From IMG/VR virus record IMGVR_UViG_3300018432_000018, positions 1 through 48,982 of that record: 48,982 nt of DNA. One strand, written 5' to 3'. The stretch is from a virus. Under the pieces are notes generated by a model. The model did no database searches. It was not told the origin of the DNA and was given only the letters and a program-made list of their open reading frames with translations. The position numbers and the translations under genes are program-made. Of the stretch, positions 24,260 through 31,917 are shown piece by piece. Position 1 is the first letter of the stretch; each line of letters starts with the position of its first letter.

Positions 24260-24840
24260 GGGTTGTGACCCCTTCCGATGTGGAACGTGACCGGCTGGCC
24301 GGGGTAGAAGCGGAACACCGCGAACTGCGGCTCACTGAACTCGATGGGTGGCACCGTGAACTTGACGGTGAACTTGGCACCGCCCACCTTTCCGCCGCCG
24401 CTGGACCACACTCCGCACTCGTTGGGGTCGTTGACGTCCAGCTCCAGCGCGACGTAGACGGTGGTGTGACGGAAGCACTGGACGAGGATCCGGTCCCAGT
24501 ACCACGAGTTGAACAGCGGCGGGATCCAGTTCTTCTGATAGTAGGCGTTCAGGGTGAAGCCCCACAGCGCCGTGCCGATCTCTAGGTTCCAGTTCCCATC
24601 GCTGTAGGGGATTGAGCCTCCTGCGGTCCACATCGCCGGGAAGGTCGGGTTGTTCTTGACGAGGGTGTCCCGCTCCGGGGTGCATTTCGTCACGCGCTGC
24701 TCATAGCTCAGCCACGGACGCTTCGTCTCGAGCGCCTCCATGCACGCCTTGTCCGCGTAGGCGTTGGTCACGGCTGGCGCTGCGACCCCGAGTGCTGTGA
24801 TGCCGAGCAGGGCGCTCAGCATCAATCGCTTGGTGTTCAT
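24256..24840 (-). CDS. Secreted protein with signal peptide
   Basis: 194 residues from the ATG at 24840 (AGAGGA upstream). Residues 1-29 are a classic Sec signal: basic MNTKRLM, hydrophobic LSALLGITALGVAAPAV, cleavage likely after NAYA before DKAC. The mature part is beta-rich and aromatic, with four Cys that could form two disulfides (KACMEALE, RVTKCTPE, LVQCFRHT, NECGVWSS). A phage protein exported by the infected cell suggests superinfection exclusion, envelope modification or lysis timing; none is proven. Confidence 0.78.
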   Translation of the reverse strand: MNTKRLMLSALLGITALGVAAPAVTNAYADKACMEALETKRPWLSYEQRVTKCTPERDTLVKNNPTFPAMWTAGGSIPYSDGNWNLEIGTALWGFTLNAYYQKNWIPPLFNSWYWDRILVQCFRHTTVYVALELDVNDPNECGVWSSGGGKVGGAKFTVKFTVPPIEFSEPQFAVFRFYPGQPVTFHIGRGHNP

Positions 24841-24872
24841 CGGTCGATGTCCTCTGGTTCCGTTGGGCATGG

Positions 24873-24910
24873 TCAGGAGCCGTCGCGGCCCAACGCACGA
24901 CGGCTCCTGA
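24873..24910 (-). terminator. Hairpin terminator
   Basis: A 13-bp perfect stem (24873-24885 and 24898-24910, TCAGGAGCCGTCG) with a 12-nt loop, between leftward genes ending at 24924 and starting at 24840. It separates the secreted-protein operon from the upstream operon. Confidence 0.82.
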
Positions 24911-24923
24911 TGAATGGTGCTAT

Positions 24924-25112
24924 TCAGCTCTCCTCATAGGCCTCCACTAGGATGCGAGCGGCCCGAACGTTGTCAGCCGCGTCCGCCAGTGCTCCCGCTG
25001 CCTCGGCGAGAGCCTCTAGCGTGTTGGGCTGGAGGGTGCTGTAGAGGGTGATGTCTGAGGTGGCCGAGTCAACCGCTGCTGACAGGGCTGTGATCCGCTG
25101 GAACAGCATCAT
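24924..25112 (-). CDS. Small Ala-rich helical protein
   Basis: 62 residues. Two adjacent ATGs (25112 and 25109). Mostly helix (LEALAEAAGALADAADNVRAARILVEAYEES). It overlaps the preceding gene by 44 bases in another frame, longer than usual here. No family recognised. Confidence 0.62.
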   Translation of the reverse strand: MMLFQRITALSAAVDSATSDITLYSTLQPNTLEALAEAAGALADAADNVRAARILVEAYEES

Positions 25113-25431
25113 CTCCGCGTCCCGGTGCTGTTCCCTCGCCTTCTGGATCTGTGGGCGGGCTATGCGGGAGCTCCTTTCCGTAGTAGGCGACCAGCATCCA
25201 AGCCGACCTCCGCAGGGCGCTCTCTGCTGTCCTCAGTGCTTGGCGGATCTTGGGGTTCAGGTGAAGCGACTCCGGACCGGGCACGATCTTGAGCAGCTCC
25301 TCGACCTCTTCGATGGCCCGCGACACGCTGACGTAGTCCTCGACGTGCTCGTCATCCACGTTGCGGTAGTCCGTGGGGTTCGGCTTGTACCGTCCCGGAC
25401 TCGGGTCTCCGATGGGCATCGCTTTCACCAT
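25069..25431 (-). CDS. Hypothetical protein, 120 residues
   Basis: The ATG at 25431 has the genome's signature GGAGGCTCACC ribosome-binding site. N-terminus PIGDPSPGRYKPNPTDYRN, a central acidic helix (VSRAIEEVEELLKIVPGP) and a second helix (RQALRTAESALRRSAWMLVAYY), then a disordered Pro/Gly tail. A possible dimeric helical protein; no family recognised. Confidence 0.72.
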   Translation of the reverse strand: MVKAMPIGDPSPGRYKPNPTDYRNVDDEHVEDYVSVSRAIEEVEELLKIVPGPESLHLNPKIRQALRTAESALRRSAWMLVAYYGKELPHSPPTDPEGEGTAPGRGDDAVPADHSPVSSG

Positions 25432-25441
25432 GGTGAGCCTC

Positions 25442-25876
25442 CTACGTGGGCTGTCGAAGGTGCAGCGCCTCTGCGATGTTGAGGTACTCCTCCCCCACCG
25501 GAGGGAGGTACTGCCAGACGGCTTGGAACCGATTGAAGCCCAGCTCCGCGCCGTGCTGGTAGACAAGATGGGTCAGGTCGTACCAGTCGGGCAGGGGAAC
25601 GGGCGAGCGTTCCCCTCCGCGACGTTTGCGACCGAGAAATCGCTGATCGGCCAGCGCAGCCTGGAGTTGGCCCGCCACGGACACACTGACGTGTCTCCAC
25701 GTCCGTATGCCGAGCTGCGTCGCGTAGGCGTCTCCCAGATCGTAGACGTCGATGCTGTGGATGACGATCAGGTCGTCATGGGTGTAGGGCTGATAGTCCT
25801 TCCCGGCCGCTTCGATCAGGTCAGCCAGTTCTGGACTCATGCCCGGTGGTAGGGGCTCTGGGATCAGATCACCCAT
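25442..25876 (-). CDS. Hypothetical protein, 144 residues
   Basis: ATG at 25876, eight-base overlap with the preceding stop. Features: Pro-rich start (LIPEPLPPGMSPELADLIEAAG), YQPYTHDDLIVIHSIDVYDL, a basic turn (RFLGRKRRGGERS) and a C-terminal half with PDWYDLTHLVYQHGAELGFN. No recognised family. Confidence 0.72.
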   Translation of the reverse strand: MGDLIPEPLPPGMSPELADLIEAAGKDYQPYTHDDLIVIHSIDVYDLGDAYATQLGIRTWRHVSVSVAGQLQAALADQRFLGRKRRGGERSPVPLPDWYDLTHLVYQHGAELGFNRFQAVWQYLPPVGEEYLNIAEALHLRQPT

Positions 25877-26150
25877 CGCGCACCCATCCCTCGACCCACT
25901 CACCCTCGTCATCAGCCCAGATCAGCCGCTGCTCGAAGTGGAACCCACGCCGCTGGAGCATCCCGGCGAGGACTTCGCTGATCACCGTCGGAAAGGCGAT
26001 GCGCTGGTCGGTCGGGAGTGAGTCCAGGAAGCGGCCCATGTGACCAGCACCGGGCTCGTCACACTGAACCCATGGCACGGCGCGGGTCCCATCCTTCCAC
26101 ACCGACCAGTAGCCCCGGACGTGCGGAGCCAGTTCGTCGAGCTCAAGCAT
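25869..26150 (-). CDS. Hypothetical protein, 93 residues
   Basis: ATG at 26150 with AAGGTG upstream. Acidic, Trp-rich (VRGYWSVWKDGTRAVPWVQC; LIWADDEGEWVEGW). Short alpha/beta protein without recognisable motif, in the same overlapping operon as its neighbours. Confidence 0.72.
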   Translation of the reverse strand: MLELDELAPHVRGYWSVWKDGTRAVPWVQCDEPGAGHMGRFLDSLPTDQRIAFPTVISEVLAGMLQRRGFHFEQRLIWADDEGEWVEGWVRDG

Positions 26151-26559
26151 CGCTGGGCACCTTGTCCCAATGCATCGGCTCGGTGCAGGTTGTGTAGTCA
26201 TCGCTGCCGTGATGACCCAGCGCGCCACGCTCGTTGAGGGTGACCTCTACCCGGCCACCGGGCAAGGGTCCGAGACCGGCGACCTTTCGGGCGTGCTCCC
26301 ACGCTAGGTCCTTGGCTTCCTGCTGCTGGTCCGGTCCCACGTTGGTGACCATGGCAGCCGACAGCGACTGCGCAAGGTTCCAGTTCAGCTCCAGCAGCCG
26401 AGCGTCGTCATCATGGATTTGACGCTTTTTGGCCGCGATGAACCTGCCGTCACCCAGATCGTGGTAGGCGGTCACCACGTACCACACTCCGGTGAGCACG
26501 GAGCGGAACACGCGGGGCGGTCCACCACGGATGTACTTCGGCTTCTTCTCAGCCGTCAT
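26143..26559 (-). CDS. Hypothetical protein, 138 residues
   Basis: ATG at 26559, eleven-base overlap with the upstream gene. N-terminal strands (RVFRSVLTGVWYVVTAYHDLGDGRFIAAKK), an acidic helix (DDDARLLELNWNLAQSLSAAM) and a short end with CTEPMHWDK. No family recognised; not catalytic as far as motifs show. Confidence 0.72.
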   Translation of the reverse strand: MTAEKKPKYIRGGPPRVFRSVLTGVWYVVTAYHDLGDGRFIAAKKRQIHDDDARLLELNWNLAQSLSAAMVTNVGPDQQQEAKDLAWEHARKVAGLGPLPGGRVEVTLNERGALGHHGSDDYTTCTEPMHWDKVPSDA

Positions 26560-26752
26560 CGGGCTTCTCGTAGGTGCCGCCGCTCCCGATCAGGCGCTTC
26601 GCCTCGAACGCTGCGTGCTGCATCTGCTCCGCGTAGCGATAGGCCACGCTCAGGTCCCGCATGTTCAGCGCGCTGTCCACCAACCTGTTCAGTCGGCGAG
26701 CCTCACGCAGCGCCTTGCGAACCTCCCGCGTGTCGATGGTGACGGTGCTCAT
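26549..26752 (-). CDS. Small helical protein, 67 residues
   Basis: ATGA overlap with the upstream gene. Almost entirely helical and basic (VRKALREARRLNRLVDSALN; YAEQMQHAAFEAKRLIG). Typical of small actinophage accessory proteins; function unknown. Confidence 0.72.
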   Translation of the reverse strand: MSTVTIDTREVRKALREARRLNRLVDSALNMRDLSVAYRYAEQMQHAAFEAKRLIGSGGTYEKPDDG

Positions 26753-26922
26753 TGCACGTACTCCTTCACGTCCTCATCTGGCGTCGGCATGTCGATCTCG
26801 CGACGCTCCACCATGTCCGCCAAGACGCGCAGCGACGATGCGAGCAGCTCACGCTTCTGCTCGTCGGTGTAGTCACGCGGGATGGGGATGCGCGCGATGA
26901 ACTGGTGGTCCTTCTCTGCCAT
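26749..26922 (-). CDS. Small protein, 57 residues
   Basis: ATG at 26922 with a strong AAGGAGATC site. Sequence starts AEKDHQFIARIPIPRDYT, which resembles a short strand then helix (EQKRELLASSLRVLADMVER). No family recognised. Overlaps both neighbours. Confidence 0.75.
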   Translation of the reverse strand: MAEKDHQFIARIPIPRDYTDEQKRELLASSLRVLADMVERREIDMPTPDEDVKEYVQ

Positions 26923-27398
26923 CACTTGATCTCCTTCAACTGCTGGGCGAGCATCGCGCACTGGCCGGTGACGTAGACACGGTCCCGGTAGACGGCTGCC
27001 CGATCTGAGAGGTCCATCACGCCCTTGTACCGAGCCTCGATGCCCGGAGCAAGGTCACCCGCGTGACAGCAGTCGAAGCCGAACCACCACACGTCCTCCG
27101 GCCGACCCGGCTCGGGAATGTGGCAGATGCCGTGGCCCTCCGGTGCCGTCTCCTCGCACGCTGCGGCGAAGCTCAGGCCACCGTGGACCTCCACGTCGGG
27201 CTCCTCGTAGTCCTTCCCGTGTAGAGGATGCTCCGGTGGCACGCCGACGTAGCCGCACCAGTGTCCGCTGTGCTCGTTCCGGACCATGATGCAGTCGAGG
27301 TCGGTGCCGCTGTCCACCCACTGGATCTTGTCCGGCTCGTACTGCCACGGTCCATCACCCCACGCCGTCTTGTCGACGTGGGTCCACTCCTGCGCCAT
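26922..27398 (-). CDS. Conserved actinophage hypothetical protein
   Basis: 158 residues, GAGGAGATCAGAC upstream of the ATG at 27398. The pattern WGDGPWQYEPDKIQW, CIMVRNEHSGHWCGYVGVPP, HPLHGKDY, VHGGLSFAAAC, PGRPEDVWWFGFDCCHAGD is one I recognise from many actinobacterial phage and host proteins of unknown function. Conserved His, Cys and Asp could bind a metal. Role unknown. Confidence 0.82.
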   Translation of the reverse strand: MAQEWTHVDKTAWGDGPWQYEPDKIQWVDSGTDLDCIMVRNEHSGHWCGYVGVPPEHPLHGKDYEEPDVEVHGGLSFAAACEETAPEGHGICHIPEPGRPEDVWWFGFDCCHAGDLAPGIEARYKGVMDLSDRAAVYRDRVYVTGQCAMLAQQLKEIK

Positions 27399-27506
27399 GT
27401 CTGATCTCCTCTGAGGGGCGTCTAGAGACCGCTCTAAGCCCGGAAGATGCAAGGAGCGGTGTTACTCCACTCTCAGAAGCAACGCCGCCCCTCGCGCCGT
27501 TTCTAC

Positions 27507-27593
27507 TCAGCGCCTACGACCACCGCATCCGCGATGACCGCAGCCGCCGCACCATCCCCCACGATTGCACTCACAGGGGCACTTGTCGTTCAT
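27507..27593 (-). CDS. 28-residue Cys-rich peptide
   Basis: ATG at 27593 with a perfect GGAGGCTCACC ribosome-binding site. Six Cys (5, 7, 9, 15, 18, 23) plus H20 in a Gly-rich 28-residue chain that ends in three Arg: CPCEC, then WCGGCGHRGCGG. It may bind one or two zinc ions or form disulfides. The strong site and non-random composition favour a real gene. Confidence 0.62.
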   Translation of the reverse strand: MNDKCPCECNRGGWCGGCGHRGCGGRRR

Positions 27594-27611
27594 GGTGAGC
27601 CTCCCCCGAGG

Positions 27612-27639
27612 GGGCGGGCGACACGCAGGTCGCCCGCCC
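27612..27639 (-). terminator. Terminator after AAA+ ATPase gene
   Basis: An 11-bp perfect stem (27612-27622 and 27629-27639, GGGCGGGCGAC) with a 6-nt loop, between the ATPase stop (27653) and the Cys-rich peptide start (27593). Confidence 0.85.
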
Positions 27640-27652
27640 TTGTTCGGGAAGA

Positions 27653-29104
27653 CTACCGGGAGCCGACCAACCCCCGGGAGCCGTCGCTATCCACGCCCTC
27701 GACCTCGCCGTTGACGTGGTGGCCCGACTGGATCTGTGCTGCGAGCACCGTCGCCTTGGCAGTCAGGTCGGCTGCCTTCAGCACGTCGGACCGCTTGTCA
27801 GCCTCACGCGGCGCGAGCAGCGCGAGCTGATTCTGCATGGACAGGGTGGCGATCCGCAGGTCCGCGCTGGTGACGCGGAGGCCCGGATCCTCAGGGTCGC
27901 GGCTGATGGCCGTCAGCTTCGACCGCTGCACCACTTCCATGATGACTGCCGGGATGTTGCCCGCGAGCATCTGACCGATTTCCGTCAGGTCCTCGTTGGG
28001 GTCCACCCGACCCGCACCGTACAGACGCACGAGGCGCTCTGCCGACTTGGCATCCGGCGGCTTCACGTCGATGACCGCGTCCAGCCGACCGGGCCGGAGC
28101 ATGGCCTGATTGATGCCCATGACGTCGTTGGTGGTGAGGATCACCATCAGCTCCGCCGTCTTGGACTCGACGCCATCCACGATGTTGAGGATCTCGTCCA
28201 TGCTGATGTTCCGCTCTCCGGACATCACCCGATCGATGTCCTCGCAGAACACGACGCTGGGCTGGTACATGCGAGCGAGCCGCAGAACCTCGGCCAGTTC
28301 GTCTGCACGCTCGGCCAAGATGAACGTCCAACCGTTCGCAGCAGCGATGGCTGCCGCGACCAGACTGGTCATGCTCTTGCCCGTTCCCCACGGACCGGCC
28401 AACAGCACGCCGCGCTTCAGGCTGACGCCCTCCTGCTTGACGCGCTCCCGGTGTTCGATCATCGTGAAGATGCTGGTCTCCACGTTGGCCGACACGTCAT
28501 CGTTGAAGATGAGCTGGTGCCGAAGCTCCGGCCGCAGCTCCAGGAAGTGCGGCTCGGGCATCTCGATGTGCATCCCATCGTCATCCCGCAGCCGAATCCG
28601 GAAGGCACGGCTCTTGTAGATGGACTGCTCGCGGACCAGACGCTGCGTGCGGTCCACCAGTTCCATCACGATCCGCTCGTGCTTTCGCTTGACCTGACCA
28701 CCGATGTAGAAGGTGGTCCGCTGGCCGTCCGTCCGGTCCATCCCGGTCTGCACGTAGCCGCTCACACCGGGGAGCTCCATCCTGCCCCACGGCACCTGCA
28801 CCGTCGTGTTCGGACCCGTCCGCACGGCGAGCATGGTGGGCGGCGTCATGCCGAACCACCCTGCGATGCCCACGCCGTGGACGTACCCGAACTGCTCCTT
28901 GCACGCGAGGTAGAAGGCGTGCGCGCAGTCGGTGACCAGCCCCTCGATGGGGGCATGGATCCCCGTCTGCTCCTCGTTGTAGGTCTTCTCCCGCTGGAGC
29001 GCCACGATGGCGCGATCCAACGACATCCCTTCGGGCAGGACGATCTTCTGCCCCTTGTTCTCGACCTTCACCACATCGACTGTGGTGGGCTTCTCCTTCG
29101 GCAT
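27653..29104 (-). CDS. AAA+ ATPase (Cdc48/FtsH-like core)
   Basis: 483 residues, GGAGGCTC upstream. Residues 1-200 are a phage-specific N-domain. The AAA+ module has Walker A GPWGTGKS (237-244), Walker B VVFCEDID (284-291), sensor 1 in LTTND (323-327) and an arginine-finger motif LRPGRLD (336-342). No protease or DNA-helicase domain is attached. This class remodels or unfolds protein complexes; a role in replication, capsid or host-protein remodelling is open. It lies apart from its neighbours, with a hairpin on each side. Confidence 0.9.
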   Translation of the reverse strand: MPKEKPTTVDVVKVENKGQKIVLPEGMSLDRAIVALQREKTYNEEQTGIHAPIEGLVTDCAHAFYLACKEQFGYVHGVGIAGWFGMTPPTMLAVRTGPNTTVQVPWGRMELPGVSGYVQTGMDRTDGQRTTFYIGGQVKRKHERIVMELVDRTQRLVREQSIYKSRAFRIRLRDDDGMHIEMPEPHFLELRPELRHQLIFNDDVSANVETSIFTMIEHRERVKQEGVSLKRGVLLAGPWGTGKSMTSLVAAAIAAANGWTFILAERADELAEVLRLARMYQPSVVFCEDIDRVMSGERNISMDEILNIVDGVESKTAELMVILTTNDVMGINQAMLRPGRLDAVIDVKPPDAKSAERLVRLYGAGRVDPNEDLTEIGQMLAGNIPAVIMEVVQRSKLTAISRDPEDPGLRVTSADLRIATLSMQNQLALLAPREADKRSDVLKAADLTAKATVLAAQIQSGHHVNGEVEGVDSDGSRGLVGSR

Positions 29105-29166
29105 GGTCGTGCCGAGCCTCCTGTTGCTGGGCGCTCCTCAGTGCGGAGTCTCGCCCACCTCCGCAG

Positions 29167-29181
29167 ACGGCTTGCAGCCGT
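29167..29181 (-). terminator. Small hairpin between leftward genes
   Basis: ACGGCT/AGCCGT with a 3-nt loop, just past the stop at 29187 and before the ATPase leader (29105-29166). A weak terminator or processing site. Confidence 0.5.
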
Positions 29182-29186
29182 TTCGT

Positions 29187-29765
29187 TCAGTTCACAAGGT
29201 GCTTCCTGATGGAGCCCACCACGTCCTTGTCCATGCCGAGCGTCCACAGGCTGACGTGCTCCGTGGCGAAGACGAGCGACTTGCCGTCACCGCTGGCTGC
29301 CACCAGTGCCGGAACCTCGCGGCCCATCATGACGGTCAACTCGTCACCCAGCAGCTCCGGGTCCACCAGCACGCCCGGTTCCAGCGGTGGCACCATCCAC
29401 ACGTCCCAATCCGGCTCCTGCGCGTGCGGGTCGATGTTCCCGGTGATGGTGCCGAACTCGTTGGTGGCGCTCCAGACCTTGCTGTTCGACTTGAACAGCA
29501 TCGGCAGGTCACCCTGACCCGACGAGGCTAGAGACCCCAGCGGGTGCATCCCGTAGTGCTCGATGCAGAGGCTGGTGGCTGCCTCTGTGACCGGGTCCAC
29601 GCTGGCGACCCGGATGCTGATCAACTGCACGTCACTCGATGCGCGCACGTCCACGTGGACCCCGTCACCCACCGGCACGAACCAGACCGGTGACTCGTGC
29701 GCGACGTGATCAACGGCCATGAGGGCGAGTGTGAGGTCGCGGTTCTTGGGGGAGAACCTGATCAT
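29187..29765 (-). CDS. Hypothetical protein, 192 residues
   Basis: ATG at 29765 with AGGAG nine bases upstream, overlapping the SLOG gene's stop (ATGA). Mixed alpha/beta sequence (VWFVPVGDGVHVDVRASSDV; DWDVWMVPPLEPGVLVDPEL; SLVFATEHVSLWTLGMDKDV). No catalytic motif or known family seen. Longer in-frame start codons upstream lack a ribosome-binding site. Confidence 0.75.
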   Translation of the reverse strand: MIRFSPKNRDLTLALMAVDHVAHESPVWFVPVGDGVHVDVRASSDVQLISIRVASVDPVTEAATSLCIEHYGMHPLGSLASSGQGDLPMLFKSNSKVWSATNEFGTITGNIDPHAQEPDWDVWMVPPLEPGVLVDPELLGDELTVMMGREVPALVAASGDGKSLVFATEHVSLWTLGMDKDVVGSIRKHLVN

Positions 29766-30172
29766 GTGGTCTGACTCCTGTGTGTGATGGGTGTGAAGGC
29801 GGGCAACGGTTGTCCTTGTCGGTGCAGCCACACCGGGATGCCGAGCATCAAGGCGCTGACCATGGCGTTCGCGGTCCCCGGACTGCGACCGTTGGGTCCG
29901 TAGAATGCGAGCAGCAGCCGAGCCCCATCGAGCATGGCCCGGTTGCGAACGTGTCCTGCTCCCTTGCCGAACCGAGTCCAGTCGGCGTTCCAGACCTCGT
30001 GCGGCATGTCAAGTTGACGGACCACCGCCCGGACGATGGCGTCGAGTCCCCTCGCGTCACCGACCCGGACGATGGTGGTGGGCTCGGCGTAGTGAATGCC
30101 TGTCAGCACGCCGCGCACCACCGTGATGTCGTTGAAGTCCCGGCTGCCGCTCAGGACGATGTAGTCGCTCAG
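29762..30172 (-). CDS. SLOG-fold (DUF2493-like) nucleotide-binding protein
   Basis: The family's conserved first strand and loop, VLSGSRDF, lies upstream of the first ATG/GTG/TTG in frame (GTG at 30121). The frame extends to a CTG at 30172 placed in a CTGA overlap with the previous stop, the same geometry as the ATGA/GTGA overlaps elsewhere. From there the product is 136 residues: GSRDF near the start, VGDARGLDAIV, then GKGAGHVRNRAMLDGA and NGRSPGTANAM, the standard signature. SLOG domains bind nucleotides or nucleotide-derived ligands. Called with the CTG start; 30121 is the fallback. Confidence 0.8.
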   Translation of the reverse strand: MSDYIVLSGSRDFNDITVVRGVLTGIHYAEPTTIVRVGDARGLDAIVRAVVRQLDMPHEVWNADWTRFGKGAGHVRNRAMLDGARLLLAFYGPNGRSPGTANAMVSALMLGIPVWLHRQGQPLPAFTPITHRSQTT

Positions 30173-30825
30173 TTGAGGCGTGGGTCTGGCGGGATCACCG
30201 CGTTCGCGGCAGCCATCGCTGCCGGATCGTTCGGGTCAACCTGCCCAATCACCTGCACCTGATTCATGCCCCGTGGCATCTCGCTCTGTGGTCCTGGATC
30301 GGGAGCCCACCGGAGGTTCCCGCTGCGGACCCCGACCCATGTCTTGAGGCGCTTGGCACGCTCCAGCCGGAAGCCCGTCCTCGTGTCGACGAGGATGCCC
30401 CGGCCAACCATCTCATCGTTGAAGAACAGGGTGCCGTGGAAGCAGAGCGCTGGGCAGAACTCCCGGAAGCTCTCGGTCCAGTCGTTCTGGCTCAACACGA
30501 GGGCGTTGTACTCACCCTCTTCGCCGTTCCACTCGGCCGACTCGACGTGGATCTCCTTCGGACCCATCACCCAGCCCAGCGTCATCAGTCGCATCTCGAT
30601 CAGGAAGCGGCTGAATGCGATCTCGTCCTTGCGCGCTTCAAGCTCCGGCTTCTGCAACGACGGGTCGTTGACCAGTTCCAGTGCCAGTTCACAGATCTGC
30701 TTGTCGAACAGCCAGACCGGTGAACGCATGACGAACATCTTGATGATGCCGTCGCGCACGGTGAGTGTCTTCATCCGATCGTCGGACATCGTGCTCAGGG
30801 TGTGGCCGTGGTCGTGTTCCCGCAT
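30169..30825 (-). CDS. Hypothetical protein, 218 residues
   Basis: ATG at 30825 with GGAG six bases upstream; later ATGs at 30789 and 30774 are alternatives. Mixed alpha/beta, acidic. Segments: GIIKMFVMRSPVWLFDKQIC, a long helix with EARKDEIAFSRFLIEMRLM, and strands such as LCFHGTLFFNDEMVG. The C-terminus is Pro/Ala-rich (DPNDPAAMAAANAVIPPDP). No family recognised. Confidence 0.74.
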   Translation of the reverse strand: MREHDHGHTLSTMSDDRMKTLTVRDGIIKMFVMRSPVWLFDKQICELALELVNDPSLQKPELEARKDEIAFSRFLIEMRLMTLGWVMGPKEIHVESAEWNGEEGEYNALVLSQNDWTESFREFCPALCFHGTLFFNDEMVGRGILVDTRTGFRLERAKRLKTWVGVRSGNLRWAPDPGPQSEMPRGMNQVQVIGQVDPNDPAAMAAANAVIPPDPRLN

Positions 30826-30828
30826 GGT

Positions 30829-31167
30829 TCACTCCAGTGCTCGCTCCACAATGCCGTCCATCCAGTCGGACGGCCTCCAGTACCGGACGGTGTGGCCCAC
30901 GGCTTTGAGCCACTCTGCCCACATGACCTGCTCTGGTCTGATGTCTCCCAGCTCCGTCTTGAGCTCCACGAACAGGAGCTTCCGTCGGACGAGCACCAGA
31001 TCCGGGAAGCCGGTGTCACCTTGGACCACACCGGCCTTCGCGTTCCGTACGTGATAGGCGTGCCAGCCCTTGACCTTGGCGATGACGAGCACGTTGGCCA
31101 GCAACTCGTCTTCCTTCATGGCCCGGGCGATCTGCTCCCGACCAGTCAGCACCTGACGCTTGGTCAC
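30829..31167 (-). CDS. VRR-NUC endonuclease
   Basis: 112 residues, GTG start in a GTGA overlap. PD-(D/E)XK core: D56 in GFPDLVLVR, E68 and K70 in LLFVELKTE, then RPEQVMW with Q80. This is the compact VRR-NUC module that stands alone in many phages and is related to Holliday-junction-type nucleases. Likely roles are branch resolution or DNA end processing with the RecT/exonuclease pair further upstream in the leftward region. Confidence 0.88.
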   Translation of the reverse strand: MTKRQVLTGREQIARAMKEDELLANVLVIAKVKGWHAYHVRNAKAGVVQGDTGFPDLVLVRRKLLFVELKTELGDIRPEQVMWAEWLKAVGHTVRYWRPSDWMDGIVERALE

Positions 31168-31406
31168 CGCCGCTTGGCCAGTTCTTCATTGAGGGCGTGG
31201 GTACACGCCTCGTACCAGACCTCCGCGTTGTTCAGGCTCACTTGCTGCTCCCGGTTGGGCTCAGGCCACGCAGCGGTGAGCCGAGCGATGCGTCGTGCTG
31301 CCGAGTAGTGCTGACCCCGTAGCCAGCGGAGCCGGTCGGTGCCCTCTGGCAGCGATGTCTTCAAGATGTCGAGAAACTGCGCCAGCAGCGTTGGTTCCTC
31401 AGTCAC
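31164..31406 (-). CDS. Small helical protein, 80 residues
   Basis: GTG at 31406 preceded by AGGAGGAGTGGAA; GTGA overlap at the other end with VRR-NUC. Largely helical (LLAQFLDILKTSLPEGTDRL; RGQHYSAARRIARLTAAW; EVWYEACTHALNEELAKRR). No family recognised. Confidence 0.72.
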   Translation of the reverse strand: MTEEPTLLAQFLDILKTSLPEGTDRLRWLRGQHYSAARRIARLTAAWPEPNREQQVSLNNAEVWYEACTHALNEELAKRR

Positions 31407-31684
31407 TTCCACTCCTCCTGTCCAGGGATGGTGCGGTTCAGGTGGATGACCTGCTCGGTCATGACGATGAACTCGCGCTCCGGGAACTCGGTCTGAAGTG
31501 GCCGGTCCTTGGCGACCTGCCAGCCATGGCGGAAGGCGGCGTACAGGAGTCCGTGGTCCAGCGCGCTCCGCGCCGGATAGCGGTCGAGCAGCCGTCGGGT
31601 CTTGCGGTTGACCCACCACGACACGACCAGCGAGATGGTGCAGACGAGAGCCGAGATGACGACCACCCAATCGGCCACCGTCAT
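31403..31684 (-). CDS. Membrane-anchored small protein
   Basis: 93 residues, GGAGGCTCAAGCCGTG upstream of the ATG at 31684. N-terminal membrane helix (VADWVVVISALVCTISLVVS) followed by a basic stop-transfer patch (NRKTRRLLDRYPARS) and a soluble helical domain. The cytoplasmic tail suggests it acts at the inner face of the membrane. Unknown function. Confidence 0.74.
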   Translation of the reverse strand: MTVADWVVVISALVCTISLVVSWWVNRKTRRLLDRYPARSALDHGLLYAAFRHGWQVAKDRPLQTEFPEREFIVMTEQVIHLNRTIPGQEEWK

Positions 31685-31917
31685 CACGGCTTGAGCCTCC
31701 GTATCAGCAGGAAGTTGCAGTGAGTGATGGTCGTCACGTTGCCGCACTCCTCACACTGACCCTGCCGGTACAGGACGTTCGGGATGGCCATGGTCTGCCG
31801 CTGCCCACAGGTGGAGCACGTCCACTTCTGGTACAGCACGTCCCCCCGTGGGACGAGCTCCTCGAAGCTCTTCAGGACCTCCTCGATGGGGTAGTCCGGC
31901 GCGTCAGACTTCGACAT
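31684..31917 (-). CDS. Zinc-ribbon protein, 77 residues
   Basis: Two CxxC pairs about 20 residues apart (TCSTCGQRQ and CEECGNVT) form a standard zinc ribbon after an acidic 30-residue lead. Likely binds nucleic acid or a protein partner. It overlaps the ADP-ribosyltransferase-like gene by 14 bases, so the two are probably co-expressed. Confidence 0.76.
   Translation of the reverse strand: MSKSDAPDYPIEEVLKSFEELVPRGDVLYQKWTCSTCGQRQTMAIPNVLYRQGQCEECGNVTTITHCNFLLIRRLKP

Noticed and set aside
27716-29209. Plus-strand frame of nearly 500 residues opposite the AAA+ ATPase
   Set aside because: His/Arg/Asp-rich nonsense composition; the minus strand has intact AAA+ motifs.
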